From AC-32 sp963754265 (GTDB taxonomy: Bacteria > Actinomycetota > Thermoleophilia > Gaiellales > Gaiellaceae): 64,000 bases of DNA. The stretch spans positions 248,001-312,000 of the forward strand of contig CAVWFB010000001.1 of the NCBI GenBank assembly GCA_963754265.1. Reading direction: 5' to 3'. A program made the position numbers and the translations under genes. The notes beneath the pieces were generated by a model. The model was not told the DNA's origin, searched no databases, and was given only the letters and a program-made list of their open reading frames with translations. Every line of letters begins with the position of its first letter. The stretch's first letter is position 1. Shown here piece after piece: positions 53,704 through 61,884 of this stretch.

Positions 53704-54819
53704 GTGAGTGAGGGCGAGGATCTGACACAGCGGCGGCTGGGCCGCGACGATTTTCTCAAGCTGGCGGCGGTCACCGGAGGAGCGGCATTCCTCGGGGGTC
53801 CCACCGCGATCGCCGATGCCGCGAGGGTCCGCCTGGCGGCGGAGAGCGGGCGGCTCCAGGTGCTCGACTGGGCGGGATACGGCAACGACGGCGGCCAGTC
53901 GATGTTCGCCTCGTACGTCAAGGGCCACCCGAAGAACAAGCCGCAGTTCACCTACATGGCGAACGAGTCGGACGCGCTCGGGAAGCTCCACGCCGGGCTG
54001 AAGCCGGACCTCTTCCGCCCCTACGTCGGGTGGGTCAAGTACTTCGCGCAGAGCGGCCTGGTGCAGCCCTGGAACCCGAAGCTGATCTCGAACTTCAAGT
54101 ACCTGAACCCCTTCATGGTCAAGGCCGGCCAGTACAACGGCAAGCAGTACGGGATCCCGAACGACTGGGGCTTCGACGCGATCCTCTACAGGAGCGACAA
54201 GGTCCATCCCAGGGCCAAGTCGTGGGGCCTGCTCTTCGACGAGCGCTACAAGGGGAAGATCGCCTGGTTCGACGACCTCGAGATGCTGGTCATCGCGGGC
54301 CTCTACCTCGGGTTCGACAGGCCCTGGCGCATGACCGACGACCAGCTCAAGCGGGCGCAGAAGTTCCTCATCTCGAAGAAGCACCTCGTCCGCATGAACT
54401 GGTCGTCCGAGACCGCCCTGTGGGAGGCCTTCGGTGGGGGCGACGTCTGGATCGCCTACGCCTGGCCCAACGATTGGGTGCAGATGAAGGCGAAGAAGCT
54501 GAAGGTCGTCTACATGCACCCGAAGGAGAAGCCGATCGCCTGGGTGGGGATGTTCATGCTGCTCAAGGGCTCACCGCGCAAGCAGCTCGCGCACTCCTAC
54601 GTCAACGCCTGGAGCTCGACGAAGTCGGCAAAGTGGCTCGAGAACAACTACGGCTACGGCCACGCGAACACGAAGGCCCGCCCGAGCTCGAGCGACCTAC
54701 TGCGCGCGTTGCAGCTGACCAACCCGAGAGCCGTCACGGAGCCGAACGCACACCTCGATCGCGACATCCCGCGACGCGCCGTGTACGCGAGGATGTGGGA
54801 GCAGGTGAAGAGCTCCTGA
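53704..54819 (+). CDS. Periplasmic-type substrate-binding protein of a spermidine/putrescine ABC transporter (PotD-like)
   Basis: 371 residues. The export signal is 'QRRLGRDDFLKLAAVTGGAA', a Tat-like leader (RDDFLK with the twin Arg displaced), with no lipobox Cys. Body motifs are 'LQVLDWAGYGNDGGQSMF', 'FRPYVGWVKYFAQSGLVQPW', 'YGIPNDWGFDAILYRSDKVH' and 'KGKIAWFDDLEMLVIAGLYL', as in PotD/PotF. GAAAGGAG precedes the GTG start. Order potD-potB-potC on this strand. Confidence 0.88.
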   Translation: MSEGEDLTQRRLGRDDFLKLAAVTGGAAFLGGPTAIADAARVRLAAESGRLQVLDWAGYGNDGGQSMFASYVKGHPKNKPQFTYMANESDALGKLHAGLKPDLFRPYVGWVKYFAQSGLVQPWNPKLISNFKYLNPFMVKAGQYNGKQYGIPNDWGFDAILYRSDKVHPRAKSWGLLFDERYKGKIAWFDDLEMLVIAGLYLGFDRPWRMTDDQLKRAQKFLISKKHLVRMNWSSETALWEAFGGGDVWIAYAWPNDWVQMKAKKLKVVYMHPKEKPIAWVGMFMLLKGSPRKQLAHSYVNAWSSTKSAKWLENNYGYGHANTKARPSSSDLLRALQLTNPRAVTEPNAHLDRDIPRRAVYARMWEQVKSS

Positions 54820-54840
54820 CGAGGGCTCGCTAGGACACCG

Positions 54841-55755
54841 TTGGCAGTCGAGGCCGAAGCCGGGGCCTCACCCGAGCCGCGCCGACGCAGGCGGTTCCGT
54901 GTCGACCTGACGACACCGAGCCTGCTCGGCCTGCCGCTGGCGTGGCTCGCGGTGTTCTTCGTCGTGCCGATCGCGATCGTCGCGGCCTACAGCGTCGGCG
55001 AGCTCTCGCTCGACCCGGGACCGCACGCGTTCACGCTCACGGCGTGGCACGACTTCCTGCACAGCTCGATCTACCTCAAGCTCTTCTGGAAGTCCGCGAA
55101 GATGTCGCTGATCGTCTCGACGATCATCGTGCTGCTCGCGTACCCGCTCGCCTACTACCTCGCACTCTCGGGCACGAAACGGAAGTACATCCTTCTGCTC
55201 CTGCTGATCGCGCCGTTTCTGACGAGCTACCTGCTGCGCGTCCTCGCCTGGAAGGTGATCCTCGGCAACCAGGGCGTGGTGAACAGCTTCCTGGTCTGGA
55301 CAGGGGTGCGATCGCCGGATCACCCGCTCTCGCAGCTCCTATACAGCAGGTTCGCCGTCATGCTCGTCCTCGGCTACATCTGGCTGCCGTTCGTCGCCTT
55401 GCCGATCTTCGTCTCGCTCGAGAGCCTCGACCGGCGCCTGCTCGAGGCGGCGACCGACCTAGGGGCGAGCCGCTGGACGGCATTCCGCCGGGTGACGCTG
55501 CCGCTCTCGCTCCCCGGCGTGGTCGCCGCGTTCCTCTTCGTCTTCATCCCGACGCTCGGTGAGTTCGTCACGCCCTCGCTCGTCGGCGGTGCGAGCGGCT
55601 ACATGTACGGAAACCAGATCGTCGACCTGTTCGTGACCGGCTTCCCGGACTGGCAGACGGGCTCGGTGCTCGCCTTATTCCTCCTCGGCGTCGTCGCGGT
55701 GCTCACCGTGGTCTTCGCCCGCTTCCTCCAGGACCGGCAGGTGGCGGCCGGCTGA
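54841..55755 (+). CDS. ABC transporter permease, PotB-like
   Basis: 304 residues, TTG start. Six hydrophobic helices and the EAA loop 'LLEAATDLGASRWTAFRRVT' that contacts the ATPase. A basic N-terminal tail (~25 residues, 'EPRRRRRFRVDLTTPSL') precedes helix 1. The stop shares a base with the next start. Confidence 0.9.
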   Translation: MAVEAEAGASPEPRRRRRFRVDLTTPSLLGLPLAWLAVFFVVPIAIVAAYSVGELSLDPGPHAFTLTAWHDFLHSSIYLKLFWKSAKMSLIVSTIIVLLAYPLAYYLALSGTKRKYILLLLLIAPFLTSYLLRVLAWKVILGNQGVVNSFLVWTGVRSPDHPLSQLLYSRFAVMLVLGYIWLPFVALPIFVSLESLDRRLLEAATDLGASRWTAFRRVTLPLSLPGVVAAFLFVFIPTLGEFVTPSLVGGASGYMYGNQIVDLFVTGFPDWQTGSVLALFLLGVVAVLTVVFARFLQDRQVAAG

Positions 55756-56570
55756 TGGACGTCGCGCTCTCGAGAACCGGCGCCTGGGTGCTGAGGGCCT
55801 TCTTCGTCCTGGTGGTCGCCTTCCTGTACGCGCCGATCGTGATCCTGGTGATCTTCTCCTTCAACGACTCGCAGCTGCCGTCGTTTCCGCTGAGCGGATT
55901 CACCCTGCACTGGTACCGCCAGTTCCTCTCCAACGCCGACCTGAGGGCGGCCCTCGAGACCAGCGCCATCATCGCGGCGATCTCGAGCCTCGGCGCCGTG
56001 CTGCTCGGGATCCTCGCGTCGATCGCGCTCGTCCGTCGTCGCTTCAGAGCCAAGGCGCCCGTTTCCGCGCTGCTCCTGAGCCCGCTCGTGATTCCCTACG
56101 TGGTCTTCGGGATCTCGCTGCTGCTCTTCTTCCACGCGGCGGGGATCCCACGGTCGATCCTCACCGTGGTCATCGGCCACGTCGTGATCAGCCTGCCCTA
56201 CACGATCCTCGTCCTGATGCCCCGCCTCCAGCAGATCGACGTCTCGCTCGAAGAGGCTGCGTACGACCTCGGGGCGAGCCGCCTGCGAACGTTCCGATCG
56301 ATCACCCTACCCCTGCTCCTCCCCGCCGTCCTCTCCGCCTTCCTGATCGCCTTCACGACGTCGTTCGACGAGTACGCGGTCGCCTCGTTCGTGGTCGGGA
56401 CGAGGGTGACGTTCCCGATCTACCTGTACTCGGCGCTCCGCTTCCCGAACCAGCTCCCCCAGGTGATCGCCGTGGCCGTGGTCGTGATCACGATCTCCCT
56501 GGTCGTGGTCGTGGCCGCCGAGGGCGGCCGGCGCTTCGCCGAACGGCGGCTCGGCGCGGTCGAGAGCTGA
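55755..56570 (+). CDS. ABC transporter permease, PotC-like
   Basis: 271 residues, six helices, and the EAA loop 'SLEEAAYDLGASRLRTFRSI'. Typical segment 'YAPIVILVIFSFNDSQLPSF' follows the first helix. The ATG overlaps the potB-like stop by one base. The gene ends 6 bp from the stop of the convergent ATPase gene. Confidence 0.92.
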   Translation: MDVALSRTGAWVLRAFFVLVVAFLYAPIVILVIFSFNDSQLPSFPLSGFTLHWYRQFLSNADLRAALETSAIIAAISSLGAVLLGILASIALVRRRFRAKAPVSALLLSPLVIPYVVFGISLLLFFHAAGIPRSILTVVIGHVVISLPYTILVLMPRLQQIDVSLEEAAYDLGASRLRTFRSITLPLLLPAVLSAFLIAFTTSFDEYAVASFVVGTRVTFPIYLYSALRFPNQLPQVIAVAVVVITISLVVVVAAEGGRRFAERRLGAVES

Positions 56571-56576
56571 GCGGCG

Positions 56577-57692
56577 CTAGGCGACCGCGAGCGGAGCGGC
56601 GTCCCCGAGCAGCGACGCGTGCTCCGGGGCCCAGTGGAGCGCGACCAGCGAGCCGACCTCCACCGCGCCCAGCGATTCGTCGGCAAGGCGGTGGGAGATC
56701 ACGCGGCCCGCTCGGGTCTCTAGGTGGAACTGTGTGTACATCCCAAGGAAGACGATCTCGGCGATCCTCCCCTCCAGCCGCGACTCTCCGGCTGGCGTAT
56801 CGGCCTCCGCGGGCTCGATCTGCACCTGCTCAGGGCGAACTGCGACCCGGACGCCGTCGCCCTTCCGCGTGTCGGGTCCGGCCACCGCGATCACCCGTTC
56901 GCCCTCGCCGAGGCGCATCACCGCGTAGGCGCCGACGACCTCGTCGACCAAGAGTTCGAGCACGCTCAGCGAGCCGATGAAATCGGCGACGAACGCCGTC
57001 TCCGGGCGCTCGTAGATCTCGCGCGGGCTCCCGACCTGCTCGACCTGGCCGCCGTTCATGACCGCGATCCGGTCGGACATCGCGAGCGCCTCTTCCTGGT
57101 CGTGCGTGACGTACACGAACGTCGTGCCGAGGTCGTTCTGGATCGCCTTCAGCTGCAACTGCATCTGCTTGCGCAGCTTCACGTCCAGCGCTCCCAGCGG
57201 CTCGTCCAGGAGCAGCGCCGCCGGGCTGTTGACGAGCGCTCGCGCCAATGCGACGCGCTGTTGCTGGCCGCCGGAGAGCTGCCGCGGCCTCCGCCGCTCG
57301 TAGCCCTCGAGCTCGACGATCCGTAGCATCTCGCGGACACGCCCCTCGTGCTCGCGGCGCGGAACGCGCTTCACTTTGAGCCCGAAGGCGACATTGTCGT
57401 AGATCGACATGTGCGGGAAGAGCGCGTACTGCTGGAAGACCATGTTGACCGGGCGGCGGTTCGAGAACAGCGTCGTCACGTCTTTCCCCTCCAGGACGAT
57501 GCGCCCCTCGTCGGGTACCTCGAACCCCGCGATCATCCGCAGCGTCGTCGTCTTGCCACACCCGCTCGGGCCGAGCAGCGAGAAGAACTCGCCTTCGCGG
57601 ATGGAAAGCGTGACGTCGTCCACGGCCAGGTGCTTGTCGAAACGCTTGCTGACACCCTCCAGGGCGATCGCCACGCCTTGATCCTCCGGCAT
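56577..57692 (-). CDS. ABC transporter ATP-binding protein, PotA-like, on the opposite strand
   Basis: 371 residues. Walker A 'LLGPSGCGKTTTLRMIAGFE', Q loop 'NMVFQQYALFPHMSIYDNVA', signature 'RPRQLSGGQQQRVALARALV', Walker B 'ALLLDEPLGALDVKLRKQMQ', H loop 'VYVTHDQEEALAMSD', then a TOBE domain (~280-371). It matches polyamine importers and lies convergent with the potD-B-C genes. It is the last gene of a minus-strand run from 60830, not of the transporter operon. Confidence 0.93.
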   Translation of the reverse strand: MPEDQGVAIALEGVSKRFDKHLAVDDVTLSIREGEFFSLLGPSGCGKTTTLRMIAGFEVPDEGRIVLEGKDVTTLFSNRRPVNMVFQQYALFPHMSIYDNVAFGLKVKRVPRREHEGRVREMLRIVELEGYERRRPRQLSGGQQQRVALARALVNSPAALLLDEPLGALDVKLRKQMQLQLKAIQNDLGTTFVYVTHDQEEALAMSDRIAVMNGGQVEQVGSPREIYERPETAFVADFIGSLSVLELLVDEVVGAYAVMRLGEGERVIAVAGPDTRKGDGVRVAVRPEQVQIEPAEADTPAGESRLEGRIAEIVFLGMYTQFHLETRAGRVISHRLADESLGAVEVGSLVALHWAPEHASLLGDAAPLAVA

Positions 57693-57695
57693 CGT

Positions 57696-57989
57696 CTACG
57701 GAGCGTCTCGCTCGAGCAGGACCTCGTACGCCTCGACGGCGACGCGGCGCATGTTGGCGTCGTCGGGCGGGCTCATCGCCTCGAACACCTCGGAGCCCTT
57801 CCGGAGGTCCTCCTCGGAGGGGAACCGCACGGAGACCAGGACCTTTCCTGCGGCGCGGTCGCCGAGGACGGTGATCCGCGTCGCATTCACGCCTTCCGGC
57901 GGCCCATCCGCGGAGCCGATCTCCTTGAGCATCTCGTCGATCGCTGCGTCGTCGGCCTCGAACTCGACGACTCGGATGTACTCGGGCAT
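57696..57989 (-). CDS. Small ABM-like or ferredoxin-fold protein, unknown
   Basis: 97 residues, alternating strands and helices ('YIRVVEFEADDAAIDEMLKE', 'ATRITVLGDRAAGKVLVSVR') like dimeric alpha-beta barrel proteins. AAGGAGGAC precedes the ATG. It lies 3 bp before the ATPase gene, so it shares its transcript. Unknown role. Confidence 0.65.
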   Translation of the reverse strand: MPEYIRVVEFEADDAAIDEMLKEIGSADGPPEGVNATRITVLGDRAAGKVLVSVRFPSEEDLRKGSEVFEAMSPPDDANMRRVAVEAYEVLLERDAP

Positions 57990-58026
57990 GGATGTCCTCC
58001 TTCTCGGGGGTTGCGCAGGAGCCTAG

Positions 58027-58716
58027 TCAGGCCTGCGACTTCACGTGCGCGATGTAGCCCCGCACGTCTCCCGCCGGCTCCGAGTACGCCTCCCCGAGAG
58101 CCTCCTCCACCCGATCCATGTACTCGGTGGCCCAGGACGGGAAGTCGTAGTCGATCGCGTTCAGGAACTCGAGGGTCGCGGCCAGCCGCATGTCGGCGAT
58201 CGACGGCTCGGCGCCGCCGATGAACGGCTGCCCGTCCAGGAAGAAGGTCTTGTAGACGTCGAGCGGCCCCGCGAGGGCTGCCACTGCTTCCTGCTGCGCC
58301 TTCTCCTTCATGTCCTCGCCGGCGTCGGACGAGCCGACCTCGCCCGGGTACTGCGGGAAGCCGAGAGCGGGATAGGTGGCCCGCGTCACGAGCGGATAGA
58401 ACGTCCCGATCAGGTAGAACATCGCGCTGTCGACCATCGCCCGCCGGCCCGGATCCGCCGGATAGAAGCTGTCCAGGCTGTGCTTGTTGCAGAGGTACTG
58501 CATGATGGCGCAGCTCTCCCAGAGGGCGCCCTTCGGCAGCCCTTCCTCCTCGAGCAGCGGCGTGAGGTCGGCCGGGTCCTTCGCCAGGAACTCCGGCGTC
58601 GTCTTCTTGCCCCAGACGTCGAGCTCTTCGTATTCCAGCCCCGCGGCCCGGACGAAGATGCGAGCGGTCAGGTTGTTCACGCTCGGCTTCAGGATGCTCA
58701 GGGTGTTGTCGGTCAT
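58027..58716 (-). CDS. Glutathione S-transferase family protein
   Basis: 229 residues. An N-terminal thioredoxin-like domain ('LSILKPSVNNLTARIFVRAA', 'ADLTPLLEEEGLPKGALWES', with the usual 'ESCAIMQYLCNKH' Glu-Ser pair) and a helical C-domain ('FIGGAEPSIADMRLAATLEF', with the N-capping box PSIAD). GSTs are less usual in actinobacteria, which use mycothiol. AGGAGGAT precedes the ATG. It lies between the CoA ligase and the small protein. Confidence 0.87.
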   Translation of the reverse strand: MTDNTLSILKPSVNNLTARIFVRAAGLEYEELDVWGKKTTPEFLAKDPADLTPLLEEEGLPKGALWESCAIMQYLCNKHSLDSFYPADPGRRAMVDSAMFYLIGTFYPLVTRATYPALGFPQYPGEVGSSDAGEDMKEKAQQEAVAALAGPLDVYKTFFLDGQPFIGGAEPSIADMRLAATLEFLNAIDYDFPSWATEYMDRVEEALGEAYSEPAGDVRGYIAHVKSQA

Positions 58717-58731
58717 CCGATCCTCCTGTCT

Positions 58732-60042
58732 CTAGCGAGAGTGCTCGACGAGCTTGGACTTGTACTCGCTGCGTTGCAGGCTTCCCCAGGGCACGAGCTC
58801 CACGCTGGTCTGAACCACGAGCACGCTGCGTAGTCTCTCGCGGATCGCGTCGGCGAGCGCGGTATCGGCCGTCGCCCCGCGTGCGAGCTCGACGCTCACG
58901 GGAAGCGGCGGGTCCTGTTTCACCCCTGCCGAACGAGGCCTGACGAGGATGTGGCCGGTGACCTCGGGCTCGAACGCGCTCACGACCTCGCGAAGGGCCG
59001 AGGGGAAGACGTTGACGCCTCGGACGATGAGCATGTCGTCGGTTCGCCCGAGGCAGCGCACCCGCGGGCCTGTCCGGCCACAGGCGCAGGGGCTCGTCCG
59101 GACGAGGACGTGGTCGCGCGTTCGGAAGCGCAGCAGCGGCGCCGCGCGGTGCCGGAGGTGCGTGAGCACGAGCTCGCCGGTCGCGCCGTCCTCCAGCTCG
59201 ACTGCGGTCCCCGTCTCCGGCTCGACGAGCTCGGCGTGGATGAAGTCGCGGGCGCCCAGGTGCATCCCGTCCTGCTCCTCGCACTCCCCCCAGAGCGAGA
59301 CGCCGAGGTCGCCGATGCCCATCGCCTCGGTGACCTTCGCGCCCCAGCCCTGCTCGAGCTTCGCGCGGAAGGCCGGCTCACCCCCTCCTGGCTCGCCGGC
59401 GACGAGGACGCGCTCGACACTCGACTCTCGGAGGTCGAGCTCACGCTCGGCCGCCCACTCGAGGAGGTACGCGGCGTAGGAGGGCGTGAGCACCGCCGCC
59501 TCGGGTCGGAGATCCTCGATCGCGCGCATCAGCCGCTCGGTGTTCCCGGTCCCGAACGGCACGTGGCAGAGGCCGATGCGCTCGAAGGCCGCGAGCGCCG
59601 CACCGGCCACGAACGGCCCCGCGTTGTAGGTGGTGACGATGCGCTGGCCGGCTGTGATCCCGGAGCCGGCGTAGCTCCGTGCCGATGCCGTCACCCAGTT
59701 CTCGAGGTCGGCCGCGGTCAGCGGCACGTAGCTCGGCGCGCCCGTGGTTCCGCTCGTCGAGTAGATCCGAACGAGCTCGGACGGTGCTGCGCAGAGGTGG
59801 GCTCCGATCGGATTCTCGTCGGTGCAGGTGGCCCTCAGCTCCTGCTTGTCCGTGAGCGGAAGCTGCGCGATCTCGGCCAGCCCTCCCGCCTCCTTGCCGG
59901 AGGGAACCCCAGCGGCGGCGAGCTTGTCGCGGTAAAAGGCCGAGCGCTCGAAGAGGTAGTCGAGCTGGGCCCGATAGGAGACGTCGTCGAGGGCGAGCTG
60001 CTCCGGCCACGGGCGGGTCTCGACCTCGGGCGCGAGGATCAC
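58732..60042 (-). CDS. Phenylacetate-CoA ligase-like adenylating enzyme
   Basis: 436 residues. The P-loop/AMP motif is 'VRIYSTSGTTGAPSYVPLT'; C-terminal domain 'CLGRTDDMLIVRGVNVFPSA' with 'LREVVSAFEPEVTGHILV'. N-terminal 'YLFERSAFYRDKLAAAGVP' is typical for the PaaK group. It activates a carboxylic acid as acyl-CoA; the acid is unknown. GTG at 60042 overlaps the citrate-synthase-like stop by 4 nt, so the two are coupled. Confidence 0.9.
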   Translation of the reverse strand: MILAPEVETRPWPEQLALDDVSYRAQLDYLFERSAFYRDKLAAAGVPSGKEAGGLAEIAQLPLTDKQELRATCTDENPIGAHLCAAPSELVRIYSTSGTTGAPSYVPLTAADLENWVTASARSYAGSGITAGQRIVTTYNAGPFVAGAALAAFERIGLCHVPFGTGNTERLMRAIEDLRPEAAVLTPSYAAYLLEWAAERELDLRESSVERVLVAGEPGGGEPAFRAKLEQGWGAKVTEAMGIGDLGVSLWGECEEQDGMHLGARDFIHAELVEPETGTAVELEDGATGELVLTHLRHRAAPLLRFRTRDHVLVRTSPCACGRTGPRVRCLGRTDDMLIVRGVNVFPSALREVVSAFEPEVTGHILVRPRSAGVKQDPPLPVSVELARGATADTALADAIRERLRSVLVVQTSVELVPWGSLQRSEYKSKLVEHSR

Positions 60043-60830
60043 GAGCCGGGGTCTTCCGGCTGGTACTCGACCGCATCCTCGGCCGCCCCCGCCATCAGGA
60101 ACCCGATGGGCACCTCCTGCTCCTCGGCCAGGTGAGCGAGCAGGCCGGCGGTGCGCGCGAGGATCGGGACGGCGTTGACGACGCGCGCCGGAAAGCCCAG
60201 GTCGAGCATGACGGCCGCGATCGGCATGGCGACGTTCATCGGGAGCGGCTTCCCCGAGGCCTCGGCGACCGCTTCGCGAAGGGAACGCGCGAGCAGCACG
60301 TGCGGGCCGCTGACCCCGCGGGCATCGGCGAGCTCGAGAATCCGCTCGGCGCGTGGGTCGAGGGGCCGATGCAGCGGATGCCCAAATCCTGGCAGCCTGT
60401 CGCCGGCGGCCTGAGCCTCGCGCGCGATCTCCTTCGCGACCGCGGCCGGTTCGCTTCCGGACCCGATCTTCGCCTGCGCCGCTTCGAGCAGCCGCGCGCA
60501 CGACTCGGACGTGCCCAGGACGACCGGGCCGCAGCCCAGGATCCCCGCCGCGACGGCGCCGTGGAGCGAACCGGGGTCTGCGGCCAGCGTCATGCGCGCA
60601 GCCACGTTGCTCGGCATCATCCCGTGCTCGGCGATCGCGACGAGAAGGAGGTCGAGGAAGAAGCGCTGGTCGTCGGTGGGCTCGCGGCCCGTCAGCAGCA
60701 GGTGGAAGTACTCGGTGAAGCTCAGCCTGCCCATCAGGTCGCCGCACAGGTCGCGCCCACGCACGTCGACCCGGTCGGGATAGGCCTGGCTGATGCGGGT
60801 GGTAGAGGCTCCACTCTTACCGATCTGCAT
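60039..60830 (-). CDS. Citrate-synthase-like protein (citryl-CoA lyase type) lacking the catalytic Asp
   Basis: 263 residues, far shorter than normal citrate synthase (~370-430). It keeps 'GFGHPLHRPLDPRAERILEL' (the His of GxGHxxxxxxDPR) and an upstream His block 'DPGSLHGAVAAGILGCGPVV', but the strand that normally reads NVDF reads 'MNVAMPIAAVMLDLGFPARV', so the base-providing Asp is Ala. The C-terminus has 'ILARTAGLLAHLAEEQEVPI'. Such small proteins are often named citryl-CoA lyase; with the coupled CoA ligase it could cleave an acyl-CoA. Divergent from the MetE-like gene by 25 bp. Confidence 0.85.
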   Translation of the reverse strand: MQIGKSGASTTRISQAYPDRVDVRGRDLCGDLMGRLSFTEYFHLLLTGREPTDDQRFFLDLLLVAIAEHGMMPSNVAARMTLAADPGSLHGAVAAGILGCGPVVLGTSESCARLLEAAQAKIGSGSEPAAVAKEIAREAQAAGDRLPGFGHPLHRPLDPRAERILELADARGVSGPHVLLARSLREAVAEASGKPLPMNVAMPIAAVMLDLGFPARVVNAVPILARTAGLLAHLAEEQEVPIGFLMAGAAEDAVEYQPEDPGS

Positions 60831-60840
60831 GCGGCCTCAA

Positions 60841-60847
60841 TAATCTA
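60841..60847. promoter_or_regulatory. Shared AT hexamer between divergent genes
   Basis: TAATCTA reads TAATCT on the plus strand 9 nt before the MetE-like start and TAGATT on the minus strand 11 nt before the citrate-synthase-like start. It is a candidate back-to-back -10. Confidence 0.35.
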
Positions 60848-60855
60848 GGGATCGA

Positions 60856-61878
60856 GTGACGTTGCTCGCGACAACCGTCGTCGGCAGCTATCCGCAGCCC
60901 GACTGGCTGATCGATCGGGTCAAGCTCGCGGGAAGGCTGCCGCCGCGCGTCCCCGCTCACGAGCTCTGGCGGGTCGACGAGCCGTGGCTCGAGGAGGCGC
61001 AGGACGACGCGACCATCGTCGCGGTGCGCGACATGGAGGAGGCCGGGGTCGACATCGTCACCGACGGCGAGCTGCGCCGCGAGAGCTACTCGAACAGGTT
61101 CGCGACCGCGCTCGAAGGGGTCGACCTCGACAACCCGGGCACCGCGCTCGACCGCACCGGCCATCCGAACCCGGTGCCGCGCGTGGTCGGGCCGATCCGG
61201 CGCACACGGCCCGTGCAGGTTCGCGATACGGCTTTCCTGCGAGCCCACACCTCGCGCGCCATCCGTGTGACGGTGCCGGGGCCGTTCACGATGAGCCAGC
61301 AGGCTCAGAACGACCACTATCCGGACCTGCGCTCGCTCGCGCTCGCGTATGCGGAAGCGGTCAACGACGAGCTGCGCGACCTCTCCGACGCCGGGGCGGA
61401 CGTGGTGCAGATCGACGAGCCGTACCTGCAGGCGCGACCGGACGACGCCCGCGAGTATGCGCTCGAGGCGATCGAGCGGGCCTTCGACGGAGTCGGCGGC
61501 ACGAAGGCGTTGCACACCTGCTTCGGCTACGCGGCCATCGTGCACGACAAGCCCAACGGCTACCCGTTCCTCGCCGAGCTCGACTCGTGCCCGGCCGACC
61601 AGATCTCGATCGAGGCCGCGCAGCCGCGGCTCGATCCGGCGGTCCTCGAGCAGCTGCCGTCGAAGCGCGTGATCCTCGGAGTCCTCGACCTCGGCGACAT
61701 GAACGTCGAGAGCGGCGAGGTCGTCGCGGAACGGATCCGGGCAGCGCTTCGCCACATCGATCCCGAACGCCTGCTCGTGGCGCCCGACTGCGGCATGAAG
61801 TACCTCCCGCGTGAGGTCGCCCGCGGCAAGCTTCGCGCCCTCGTCGACGGCGCCGCGCTCGCCCGCGCGGAGCTCTGA
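60856..61878 (+). CDS. MetE-like (cobalamin-independent methionine synthase C-terminal) protein
   Basis: 340 residues, the size of the catalytic half alone. 'ATTVVGSYPQPDWLIDRVKL' opens; zinc ligands are plausible at 'LHTCFGYAAIVHDKP' (His, Cys) and 'LVAPDCGMKYLPREVARGKL' (Cys). 'GADVVQIDEPYLQARPDDA' holds the acidic substrate site. Stand-alone members move methyl groups from other donors (e.g. corrinoid proteins) to homocysteine or other thiols; which one here is unknown. GTG start. Confidence 0.85.
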   Translation: MTLLATTVVGSYPQPDWLIDRVKLAGRLPPRVPAHELWRVDEPWLEEAQDDATIVAVRDMEEAGVDIVTDGELRRESYSNRFATALEGVDLDNPGTALDRTGHPNPVPRVVGPIRRTRPVQVRDTAFLRAHTSRAIRVTVPGPFTMSQQAQNDHYPDLRSLALAYAEAVNDELRDLSDAGADVVQIDEPYLQARPDDAREYALEAIERAFDGVGGTKALHTCFGYAAIVHDKPNGYPFLAELDSCPADQISIEAAQPRLDPAVLEQLPSKRVILGVLDLGDMNVESGEVVAERIRAALRHIDPERLLVAPDCGMKYLPREVARGKLRALVDGAALARAEL

Positions 61879-61884
61879 GCGCCC

